Shown one piece after another: positions 37,322 through 47,478 of a stretch of DNA of 64,000 nucleotides. This DNA comes from Brachionus manjavacas (Eukaryota; Rotifera; Eurotatoria; Ploima; Brachionidae). Position 1 is the first letter of the stretch. Each line of letters begins with the position of its first letter. The position numbers and the translations under genes are program-made. The notes beneath the pieces were generated by a model, which searched no databases, was not told the DNA's origin, and saw only the letters and a program-made list of their open reading frames with translations. The stretch is taken from NCBI GenBank assembly GCA_019054805.1, contig JAHQIY010000018.1, forward strand, positions 62,001 to 126,000, given 5' to 3'.

Positions 37322-40300
37322 TTAATTAATGGGCAAAAAGTAATCCTCGGGGGATTGGAGAAATTCGACTATTCGCTCGGCTTGGTCTCTTCTTGTTCCA
37401 TACTTGTCAACCCCGAATATTTCACACAAATCCTTCACTTTATTTCTTGACAAAGAACTAATAAAATCAGTTTTTTCTTCTAAATCTTCATCTTCGAATC
37501 CATTAAAATTTTCGATTTTAATCAATGCATTGTGTTTCTTAAACAATCAAAATAAATAAAATTTTTAAATGTATTTTTTATTTTTTTAATTTACATTTCG
37601 ATAGGAGATTGAACAAATTTTACATATCAAACTCAAATCTTGATAGTCGCACTGATAAAGTGAGTCAACTATTTTCGGAATTTCACCAAGTTTTAGGCCC
37701 TTATAGAAATTTAATTTACTTTTTTATGGTTTAAAAAAAGGTATTTAATAAAAGGAAAGTAACAATTGAAAATTACAATGGAAATAAATAGATCAAAATC
37801 AAAAAGAGACCGATTGCCTCTATTTTAAAATTTCTAAAAAATTTTTATCTCTAAATTTTTAATTTTTGAATAGAAAATTTCGATATAATTTTTTTTTAAA
37901 TGTGTAAAATTATCTCAACCCTTGAATTAAGAAAAATGACTTGAAATTTCGATCTTAATATTTTTGAAAAAACATTGTCTTTTTATTTTTTAAATTGATT
38001 TAAATAATTTTTTACGATTGATTCTCTTTTAAGCTACTACAGACCGGCCTATTTTTCTTTCTTTAGATAATTTTTATTTATAGCAAAATTTTTTTTCAAA
38101 AAATTTATTCATTTATAATATTTATTTATTTGTGTTCAGAATAAATCATAATAAAAATCAAAATAAAGTAAATAAGCTAAAATAAAATGTTAAGAATGTT
38201 AAAAGGACATATATCGAGTTGATTGTTACATGTGATTTATATTCTAATTATTTGTTCTAAAAGCTATTTTTTTCCTCAGCATGATCGTTTAATTAAAAAA
38301 TTCAAAGTTATAATCTAATTTTAGCACTTTCATAGTAATTAAAGATATTGTATTTAATAATTAATGTAAATAAAACTTGAAATTTGAAATTTGAAATTTT
38401 TTTCAAATCTTTACTCAAACACTTATTTTTGTCTTATTTTATCGTTATACTTATTTTTAATTTTTTTACATCGCCTTAAAGGCGTTCATTGAAATAAATA
38501 AATAAAAAAAAATAAATAAAATTTGATTTCTTTGATCTCTTTAATTAAAATCCAATTTTTGGGTATTATTCATACGACATATCAATTAAATACTTATATT
38601 TTGGAAAGTGCTTACAGAAAACTAATGACTCAATTGAAGAAAACTTTTTGAAAAAAGAAGTTAAACAAAAATTAACAGAATCATGGATGTTAAATAATAA
38701 TTTTTCTAGATCAAACAAAAAAAACTGAAAAAAAATATTTAGCTGATGAATAGAAATACTTTTTCAACAGACCCCAGAAAATCAAAATTCTTGTTATAAA
38801 AAATTAATTTTGAAAATTTTATTTCAAATTTGATTAACTAACTACTGCTTCTATAGATTCTAATTATTAATTTTACGCTTTAATTCATCAATTAAAATAT
38901 TAAAATCAAATATGGTAACCTAGTCTAAAGGGGTTATGGGTTAATAGGGTGAACGAATTTGAAAAACCCCTATATCTCCTTCATTTTTAAAGCTACTACC
39001 TAAAAAAATATCTTGATATGTAGAACTCGAGGAGAGAAATCGAATGATAATGTGAGAAATATTTAAAAAAAAAAATCGTTATATGCTTTTTTTTCTCTTA
39101 AAGTTCGACTACGCCTAATGAGGTGAAAAAGCCTCGAATTAGTGATTCGGGAGAAGGGTGCTTTAAGGCCCTAGGTAATACTTAAGCTCTAACCTTTTTC
39201 GCTTGCTAGATTCAGCACATGCTAAAGTATCTAAGAGAATTTTTTTAGAATTTTAGGAAATGTCCTTAGGGCTTCATCTAATGGGGTTTTTTTTAGGGCT
39301 TAAAAGGTTAAATAGATTTAACCCTATTAGTCAAAAAAATCACCCAATTAGTCCAAATAAGATTCTATTTAACCCATTTAACCGAATAAGACTAGAAAAT
39401 GCAGTGACACTATTTTTTATAATTAAAAAATATAGTAAAATTATATTCTCTCTAACTCTCAAATTTTTTTTTTAAAACCGAGTTTTTATTTCAAACATAA
39501 AAAAAAGCAAATTGTTTAAAAATAAGCTCAAAATGTCACAGAACAAAGAAATCCAATCTAAAAAAAAAATTATACTTTTCAAAATCTAAAAGACGCAATT
39601 AGTGAAGCTAAATAAGAACAAGAAGAGGTCAAAAAAGCTAAAAAAGGAACTGGAAGAGGAAAGAGGACGACCACGAAAGCTTGTTGAAAGCAAATTAACA
39701 TCAGATTAAAATGATAACTTATCAGAATCCGAAATATTGTGTAGTTCATGTGAAACAAAGATGGCTGAGAAGAAAGAGAACACGTCAAAATGGTAATCTT
39801 GTGAAGAGTGCTCAAATTGGGTTTTCTTTAGTTGTTTGCCAAAAGAAATAAATGAAGAATTTTTATGTGATGATTGTAAAGATTAAATCTTCCTTTTATT
39901 AAACTTCTTTAAAACTCACTCTTGTTTTGTTTCGAATAAATTAAATTAAATGAGTTAAATAATTTTATTAGAAAATTCAAAAATTTTCTTCCTTAATAGG
40001 TAAAATGGGTTAAAAGGGTTAATATTCTGTTTTTGGGGTTAAATTTCTGGGCAATTATATACAATTTTAGTGGTAACCGAGTTAACCCTTTTGACCCTTT
40101 TGAGCCTCACATAATTAACCGCGGAGCTAAAGGGGTTATTCAAAAATTTCGGAAAAATTGGGTGACCATTTTTGAAGTTTTTGAACAAAATGGGTGCGAA
40201 ATAATCAATAAAAAAAAATATGGTCACCCGGTTAGACTAGGTTACCATATAATTATTTATTTATTTTATTTATTTATTTATTCAATGAACGCCTTCTAGG

Positions 40301-41093
40301 TGATGTAAAAAAAATAAAATAAAATTATTATAAACTGTTGAAAGTCATTTTTATATAATTGAGAGGTAGAAAAGTGTCGGGTAATTAATGCTTTTTAATA
40401 CTGGTAAAGAAAATTTTTTGAAAATAAATTTAATTTTCTACATAAAGCGGTGTCAGAGAGACTAAAAATAGACAATCAGGATTATAAAAAAAATTTTCCA
40501 ATTTTTTTTGAAGAAAGCTAATCGAAAATTTAGTGAATTCTGTGAACGAAAGCAATTCTATTCCTTTTTAAATTATTCCTTACTTTTCTTTTGAACAAAA
40601 AAATTTTAATTATTATTCCAAGTTTTGTTTTTATCTATAGTTTAGAAAAATTTGATAAATTGAAATAAATTTTCAAATTTGACAGAAAAAATTGCTCTCA
40701 ATTTCACTTTAAAAAAAAATTCAAAAATATACAAATTTTCTTATTAATTAAATTTGGACCTAAAAAATTCTCTTATCTTTTTTTAATAATCAAACTACTA
40801 TTAAAAAAATTACTTTTTTTTTAATCATCTGTGTTTTTGGGTTCAATCTCTTGCGAAGTTTCTTTTTATAGTTTCCCAGTCCTCTCACAGGTTGCCTGCG
40901 TAGACTGTACTCGGTGACGGTCTAAGATGGCAAAATAATTTTTTTTTAGACTAAAATTAAAATATACTTCCGAGTCTGAGGCATTTGAAAGTTGGTCACC
41001 CGAGTCTGAAAATGAGTGAAAACTCAATTCAGATGAATCGGTACCAGATTCATCTAAATCACTTAATTTTTTTTTAAATCGTCTGGACGACAT
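37322..41093 (-). CDS. DEK-like chromatin protein (short form)
   Basis: Four minus-strand exons are proposed: 41093-40968, 40921-40814, 37699-37595 and 37537-37322, all phase 0, giving about 184 residues. The N-terminus is basic, then Ser/Asp-rich. Exon 3 begins GLKLGEIPKIVDSL and exon 4 contains KIENFNGF, then LSRNKVKDLCEIFGVDKYGT and ERIVEFLQSPED. This order corresponds to the DEK core: the G-x-K-L-G-x-I-P start, the K-x-N-x-x-F-x-G-F link and the SAP-type helix pair. DEK proteins bind DNA and act in chromatin architecture (family knowledge). The protein stops directly after the core and lacks the C-terminal DEK DNA-binding domain. The assignment of exons 1 and 2 rests on phase and splice sites only; exons 3 and 4 are firmer. 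A transposon occupies intron 2. Confidence 0.6.
38376..38520 (+). repeat. LINE 3' tail, second copy
   Basis: Nearly the same as 34788-34912, with an extra TATTTTATCGTTATACTTAT segment before the CGCC-TTAA-GGCG hairpin and the AAATAAAT tail. It lies in the large DEK intron. Confidence 0.65.
38911..40249 (+). mobile_element. TIR element with broken PHD-like ORF in DEK intron
   Basis: A 1339 bp unit whose outermost 18 bp, TATGGTAACCTAGTCTAA, is perfectly inverted at the other end. Each end begins with TA, fitting a TA target duplication. GGGTTAAAAGGGTTAA-like words recur near both ends. In the interior (39531-39886, plus strand) a frame with three stops reads MSQNKEIQSKKK, a Lys/Glu helix with GRPRKLVESK, LCSSCETKMAEKKE and CEECSNWVFFSCLP ... 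LCDDC. The cysteine spacing and the tryptophan resemble a PHD finger, but one expected histidine is Phe/Ser. No transposase domain is visible. Confidence 0.75.
40264..40318 (-). repeat. LINE 3' tail, inverted third copy
   Basis: The reverse complement contains TTTACATCACCTAGAAGGCG then TTCATTGAATAAATAAATAA, a diverged version of the tails at 34862 and 38470. It abuts the right end of the TIR element at 40249. Confidence 0.55.
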
Positions 41094-43417
41094 ATTTAAA
41101 TCTAGGCAAAAGTTATAAAATTAAAATTTTTTATTTGATCATAATTTTAAAAATAAAAATAGAGCCATGTATCCATGCGGTTAATTTATGAAAATACTAA
41201 AATAAAAATTTCTCAACTTATTTAGAACAATCTTGTTTTTTACTGATTAAAGTCAATTAAAAAATGGAATAATATTTACACCTGAATGGTTTTACCTATT
41301 ACGAAATAAGTTATTTGTAAAAATTAAAATTTGAAATTTTTTTTTGGTTTGAACTGAACCGAAGCGACTATTTTTCATCCAACTTCATGGCTAATTTATT
41401 CACTAAAATTAAAATTTTTATTTATTTATTTTCAATCCAACTATGATTATTTATCTTCTGTGTTGGTGCGGACTTGAATAAATTTCAAAACATTTTGTCT
41501 TTAGCAATTTCGACAAATGTAAAGTTGGCCTTGAAAATTAACAAATAGCTCTACAACAAATTTTCTAAGAAATTTTTTTAAAAAATCTGGTAATTGATAT
41601 TTTATTCTTCAACTTTTTCTGGATTTTATTTTAAATTCGCATTTAAATGATAAAAATAGTGCACATAATTTTAGCTTAAATATTAGTGCCACAAAAAAAA
41701 TAAATATTTTATGTAGATTTTTTTAAAAATTAATATTGAATTTAAATTGGGAAAAAAATAGAAGAGTGCTTTCAAAAAAAGTCTAACCTTTTGCAGATCA
41801 GCACAATTTTATTTGGAAAGATTTCGGATCTTTTGACGCTTTTTTGAATCGCTAGATAATTAAATAAAATTTCTGAAAGCAATTATTGAGAAAATAATTT
41901 ATTAAATATACATAATTTTCAGAATAAAATTTTGCGAATTGATAAAATGATCAAAACCAGACTGTTTTAAATTACTTAAACATTTCACTTTTCGTGATAA
42001 AATTTAAATCTTAATTCGAAATAATTAAACTTTTATTTTTTTATTTTAATTCCTCGATATTATTTTTCAATTTAACCTTTGATGGTCTGAATATTTTATA
42101 AATATTTGTATAAATAAACAAACAATTTTCTCTTCTTTTGCAGCCGACTTAGTCACGATTTTTTATCTAAAATAAAAGAGAAATAAAAAAAAAGATAAAA
42201 ATATCTAAACGAACTGGAACAATGTCTTTAAAAATGAAAAATAAAAATTTTTGTATTTTTGTATTTTTGGGACTTTTCAAAAAAACTGTGCAAAGATTGC
42301 TTTGGAAAAAATAGATCAGCTCAAATAAAATGTGTTCCAAAATTAATGAGAATAGTTTTTACTTGGAGGAAATACCATTACGTTCTTTTATTGATGATAT
42401 GAGTCTTTAAATGGGGCATAAATACAACAAAGAATATTTATGACTAAAATTAAAAAACTTTTTTGGTTCAAGAAACATTATAATAAAAAATACAAAATCA
42501 ATACATTTAAAAAAATTCTTTAATTTTGTATAAGTTCTTTTTTTTTTAGAAAATCCTTAATTCCAATAGTTCATATTTTTTTTATTTATCATATAGTCTC
42601 ATAGAATGAAAAAATAAAAAATAGAATAAGCTAAGTTGTTAATATAATAATAATAATAATAATAATTGTCCCTATTCTATCCTGGTGCGCTTATTTTTAT
42701 GATGAAAGAGGTTTAAACATTCGCCCCGTATTGCAGAGAGTTAAGGAGTAAATACTATGTTTAATTTTTTATCTAAGTTTATTACAAATTTTCAAAAAAA
42801 AAATTAAGTCTCAATTTTTAAAATAAAATAAAACAAAATCTATATTATTCTTTATGTTTTTTTGACATGTGCAATTTAGCACCCTTTTCATTTTTCATAA
42901 ATTCACCACAAATGCTACATGCTACCGGATTTGAATGAAAGTTCATTTCGACATTGCAGAGTCTTCATTTTTTTTGCAAATCATGTAAATTCCAAAAATT
43001 TATCTCTGCATTAATTGAATTAAAAATCAAATTTAATTTCATTATCAGAACTTGGTTTGAATATTTTTAGGAACAAATTCAACTCTGGATGGACATAATG
43101 AATTCCAAAACCTTTCATGAACTCATCTATCACATTAGACAAGTTTTTAAAAAACTGAAAAAGCTAGTTTAAAAAAAAAATAATAATTAATTTGAGCAAT
43201 TGAATTTATTAAGATTTTTCTTTGCTTAAAACTGAATACAGGGAAAGAAAAACGAATTATTTGTATTTAGTCTTTATAATCCACTCAATGAGCATCTGAA
43301 CTTAGAGCTTTTTAAAGCAGTACAGCAGTAAAGTATTTTTCTTGTCATTATGAAAAAAAATTCGAGCTTAGCAATTTAATTTATTAAAAAAAATGAGCGA
43401 ATATTCTGAGAAAAAAA

Positions 43418-43639
43418 ATGAATGAAGCGGTGTTTAGGCCAAAACGAATAAAAAAAAAACTAAAGATTGATCAAAAGAGAAAAATTTGCTTGCTTTCTGA
43501 GACTAATCCGCACATTTCACAAAAACAGCTTATACAAAAATTCGCAAAAGATTTTGAAATTCGGGTTCCTGCCTCTACCATGAGTGATATTCTGAAAAAT
43601 AAAAGATTTATTGAAAAGATGAAATTTTTTAACATATAA
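43418..43639 (+). pseudogene. Tigger/pogo transposase N-terminal HTH remnant
   Basis: A 73-residue frame: basic start, IDQKRKICLLSETNPHISQK, then LIQKFAKDFEIRVPASTMSD and ILKNKRFI. This is the CENP-B/Tigger-type helix-turn-helix N-terminus (K-x-x-I-x-x-L-x-E-x-N-P-x-x-S-Q, then S-T-x-S-D-I-L-K). The DDE domain is missing. A sequence like the pogo right end (AATTAAAGAGCTTCGACTG then TA) lies at 44193-44213, beyond the inserted hAT element. Confidence 0.75.
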
Positions 43640-43677
43640 GATAAGCTTGTTAAATAGTTAGTTATTTTAATAATAAA

Positions 43678-44183
43678 CAGGGACCACCAAAATATTCTTT
43701 TTTGATGTTCAAAATATGCTAAAAAAATGCTCTAAGAAATATGCTAAATGTGCTTTCAAATTTTTCGCTATAAATTTTAAGGAAACTACCACATTAAGTT
43801 AAAATTGTATTTTGATAAAAAAAGAGCAGTAAAATTAAAAAAGAAATCATTTAATTTTCTAACAAAATAATCATCATTACTCTCAAAACAAAATTCATAT
43901 TCATTAAAATTATGATAAAAAAAATTGGCAATCTTTATTGTTTCTTGACTCATGTTGTGCCTTAAATCATTCAAAAGAAACTTATATTTCGAAAATGCCC
44001 TTTCGGAATAACATGAAGTTGAAGGAGTTCGCAGGATCCAACTTGCGACAATCTGTCTCAAAAAAAAAATAATAAAAAAAATAATCTGTCTCAAGAAAAA
44101 GCTCAAATATGCTCGAAATATGCTAATATGCTAAATATGCTAAAAAGCATAAAATATGCTCTAGCATATTTTGGTGGACTCTG
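43678..44183 (-). mobile_element. hAT element with transposase C-terminus and 8 bp duplication
   Basis: A 506 bp element with ends CAGGGACCACCAAAATAT and, reversed, CAGAGTCCACCAAAATAT, flanked by the exact 8 bp duplication ATAATAAA (43670-43677 and 44184-44191). The minus strand encodes SWILRTPSTSCYSERAFSKY, then LNDLRHNMSQETIKIANFFY, the C-terminal dimerisation region of hAT transposases. The rest of the transposase is deleted. Multiple ATATGCTAAA words lie inside both ends. Confidence 0.9.
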
Positions 44184-44806
44184 ATAATAAAGAATTAAAG
44201 AGCTTCGACTGTAAAATTAAAATGTAGAAACTACATTTTAGGTGGTGAATTATACGCTAGATGAAAGTAAAGGGTATCATTAAATAGTTTCATATTATAA
44301 TACGCGTCTCATATCTGCCGAAAGGAAAGTTAAATTCAGTTGAAATTTTTAACTTTAATTAATAATACTTAAGCTTTATAAGTAATAAAATTTTAACTAA
44401 TTGAGCTAAAAATTTTTACAGTTCCTTTTATTAAATTTTTTGGACCTTTCTTTACCGGAAATCAAATTTCATCTTTAAATTCTTCCAGGCTTGGGTACTC
44501 TTCTAAAATAGTTCTTGTTCTAAATGAAAATTAAAGATTTTTAATTTTGAAAAAGAAACTTTAAAAATAAATTTTTTTTGATATTTTTGGTCACTAATTT
44601 TTTATTATTTCTTGTTTGAACTTAAACTTGATCTAAAATAAAATTCAATTTGTTTCAGTGCAAAAATCTTGATTTTGACAAATTTTTTTAATTTAAAATA
44701 CTTAAAAAATATTAAATAAATTTTAATTTCTGACATTGATGTTTGCATTGAAACAATTAAATAATTTATAATGTTTGAAAAAAATTTTATTTTATGCTAT
44801 TAAAAA

Positions 44807-46535
44807 TTATTCGATTTGATGAACACTTATAATTGGGCTAAGGTAATCTTGGTAGCTAGCTAGATAATTATTGTTGTCAACGGTCCAAATTTTAACAGTG
44901 CCATCATGAGACGCACTTAACAAAAAGTCTCGATATACCATTTTTGCTGCTAAGATAAAATCATCGTGCCCCACAAACTTCTGTAAGCATTCACCTTTAA
45001 TAAAATCCCAAACTAGAATAACCCTGTCAACAGAGGTGCTGACCATTTTATTGTCTTCCGGAAATAATTTTAAATAAGCAATTCCTTGAGTGTGTCCTTT
45101 AAGTATTTTTAAAATTTTTCCATTGTTCCCGTCCCAGTATCGGATCGTGCAGTCAAAACTAGCACTAACCAAGATATTATTCCCAAATTTCAAGTTCAAT
45201 ATTTTGCTCTGATGACCAACCAACATTTTTATGCATTTATTGTTTGCTATGTTCCAGATACAGATGGTCTTGTCGGCCGAACAACTGGCAAAAATTGTGT
45301 CTGCAATTAGCTTAAGACGAAAAACCTTGTCTTTGTGAGCTTCAAATGACCGGATTTGTTCACCTGTGTCATAGTTCCACAAAAAAATCTTTGCATCCTT
45401 ACCTGATGTCAATATATACTTATTTTGAATGAGTTTAATTGACGTTATCAATTTGTTATGAGCTAAAATTGAGAAAATACATTTTTGATCGTCCAAATTC
45501 CAGCATTCCAATAATCCATTTTCAAACGAAACAAATATTTTATTACCATTTAGCTTGTAGCTTTTTACAAAGTCATCAAATTTGGGCAGTGATTTGAGCA
45601 ATTTAAATGAGTTTAGATCCCATATTTTTACCCTTTCTCCAATTGTTAGCAACACACTTCCATTGATTAATTTGGAAAATGCTACTTCTTCGTTAGATTG
45701 GAAAGTTTCTGTACATTCGTGTTTTGTACTCACCCATTTTCTGAATGTTCCATCCATTGACACAGTTAAAAATTTAAATTTGTTTCGCGGTACCCGCTTA
45801 AATTAATAATTAATTTATATTATCTATTAATAGATAATAGATATTCGAAAACTATCTATTGTTAAATTAAATTGTCTATTATTAGATAAAATTATCTACT
45901 ATTAGATAATTATCTATTATTAGATAATAAATATTCGAAAACTATCTATTATTAAATTAAATTGTCTATTATTAGATAAAATTATCTGTTATTAGAAAAT
46001 TATTAAATAAAAAATAATTATTTTTTTTAATTTATCTATAATGAGAAATTACCAGATGAAAAAAATCTTTAAGTATCAATTGACCGAATATGGAATGCAT
46101 GTCAATATTTTCCTTGATAGGTGCAAGCAGAGCTTTTTTAAAGTCCGTGTATTCATAGAATTTTCTAGTCACTAAAGCAGTTATATCTTGTTCTTGTTTG
46201 AATAGATCAGCACACTTTTTGGGAGACCAAGTGTTTGTCTCAAAAATTTCTTCTGCGCTCATTGTCCAAAAAGTCATGCGAGTTCTTAGCGATTCATTGG
46301 GTACATTTTGCAGCAATTCATTTTTCATGCGCATCACAGCATTTGACATGTTGTCAAAATGGTCAGATAGCATTCTATAAGCCACATAAGATTGTTCATT
46401 TATTTCCTCAACAAGCTGGTCAAAGTACAAATTAAGCAAATTGTGAGAGTTATCGTCAATACGCTTGTATTCTTCTACTTTACTTTTTAATCTGTAAACT
46501 AGATTATTAATATCAATTTCCTTGGAATCATTCAT
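44807..46535 (-). CDS. WD40-repeat protein with unassigned N-terminal domain
   Basis: Two exons, 46535-46053 and 45796-44807, phase 0, giving about 490 residues. Residues 1-161 are helical and carry no domain I recognise (YVAYRMLSDHFDNMSNAVMR, MTFWTMSAEEIFETNTW). Exon 2 begins RVPRNKFKFLTVSMDGTFRK and encodes roughly seven WD40 repeats, with clear GH/SH ... IWD/LWD signatures such as AHKDKVFRLKLI, TICIWNIANNKC, DCTIRYWDGNNG and DGTVKIW. It is a beta-propeller scaffold of unknown partner. Reading exon 2 alone from an internal GTG or ATG would lose the first blade. The gene starts 55 bp after the mRpL32 stop. The 256 bp intron contains a 90 bp tandem repeat. AATAAA follows the stop. Confidence 0.8.
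45831..46010. repeat. Two-copy 90 bp tandem repeat in an intron
   Basis: ATATTCGAAAACTATCTATT recurs at 45841 and 45931, and the surrounding unit rich in TCTATTATTAGATAA palindromes repeats with a 90 bp period. It fills most of the intron of the WD40 gene. Confidence 0.75.
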
Positions 46536-46590
46536 TTTTTTTAGAAACCAAAAATTTTTTATTTAAAATTATTTTAAGCAACAAAAAAAA

Positions 46591-47258
46591 TTATTTAATT
46601 TTAGATGTGACTTTGGTTATAAGATCACTATTGAACCATGAGGGCCTCTTGCTAGGCACTTCTATAACCAACTCATTTGACTTAGGCTCTTTTTCTTCGC
46701 CTTGGTACACAAATTTTATCTCTTTATTTGGATAATTGTATTTAAATTGGTCATTTTTGAGCATTTCTTCTTGGACTTTTTGGGTCTCGAGTTTCACTTT
46801 TTCATAGCATTTGCCGCACAAGGTTCCCTTTTCGTGATAGTTACCACACTCGAGGCACGTCATAATATTTGTCTTTGGCTTGGAGTATTTGGTTATGAAA
46901 TTATTCGCGAGTGGAAGAAACCGCTTGGTCAATCTGCCAAAAAAAATAAAAAAAAAGTCACAATTATTTTTATTACTTTTTTTCAGCTGAAGTTCTGTGC
47001 TTTGGGGTCGGACACCATACAAACCCTTTGTCGAATATTTCTTTTAAATCAAAAGAAGCTCCACTCGGTTTTGATTGTTCAAGTCCTACAAGTGCTGGGA
47101 CATAGCCTTCAATTTTTTTAAGTTATTAAAGAATAAATAATATCTGTATAATTTTTACCATTTTTTATCAAACTTCGACGGATTAATTCATCGACTACTG
47201 AATTGAGGTTTGCCAAAAAAGTTGAAACTTTGGTCATGAAGGAGGTTCTAAGTGCCAT
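46591..47258 (-). CDS. MRPL32: Mitochondrial ribosomal protein bL32m
   Basis: Three exons, 47258-47159, 47106-46977 and 46933-46591, with agreeing phases, giving about 190 residues (human about 188). The bL32 zinc motif is plain: TCLECGNYHEKGTLCGKC, then YEKVKLETQKVQ. The family C-terminal KRPSWFNSD is near the end. An N-terminal segment of about 75 residues is expected to include the mitochondrial targeting sequence and the piece before the processing site (WCPTPKHRTSAEKKLTKR). The ATG at 47258 opens a plausible presequence MALRTSFMTKVSTFLANLNS. It is part of the large subunit of the mitochondrial ribosome. The WD40 gene follows 55 bp downstream on the same strand, with an AATAAA between them. 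Confidence 0.9.
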
Positions 47259-47405
47259 TCTGATTTTTTCAAGAATTTTTGCTATAACGCTTCAAAATTT
47301 TAAAATTTAAATTAGTTTTTCAAATGAAAAATTACATTAAAAATTTGCTCACATGCTAAAGCAACTTAACATTTAGTTGATATCAAAAAAAATGTTTTAA
47401 AAAAG

Positions 47406-47478
47406 TGCCGAAACTCGGGATCGAACCAAGGACCTTTAGATCTTCAGTCTAACGCTCTCCCAACTGAGCTATTTCGGC
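47406..47478 (-). tRNA. tRNA-Phe (GAA)
   Basis: The reverse complement starts GCCGAAATAGCTCAGTTGGG, has anticodon loop CTGAAGA, T loop TTCGATC and 3' stem TTTCGGC plus discriminator A. The 7 bp acceptor stem pairs perfectly. A T-run follows on the transcribed strand (pol III stop). Confidence 0.95.

Larger units (their letters stand above)
41094..44806. other. Intergenic region with nested DNA transposons
   Basis: The first 2.2 kb holds nothing recognisable apart from a TAA microsatellite near 42642-42664. On the minus strand near 42960-42850 a short frame reads ACSICGEFMKNEKGAKLHMS and KKH, a C2H2-like finger ending in a stop, possibly a LINE ORF remnant. The Tigger/hAT nest occupies about 43.3-44.2 kb. 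The final 600 bp has nothing I can name. Confidence 0.45.

Noticed and set aside
42850..42960. C2H2-like finger frame on the minus strand
   Set aside because: Only about 30 residues are readable and the upstream part is closed by stops; too little to call a gene or a family.
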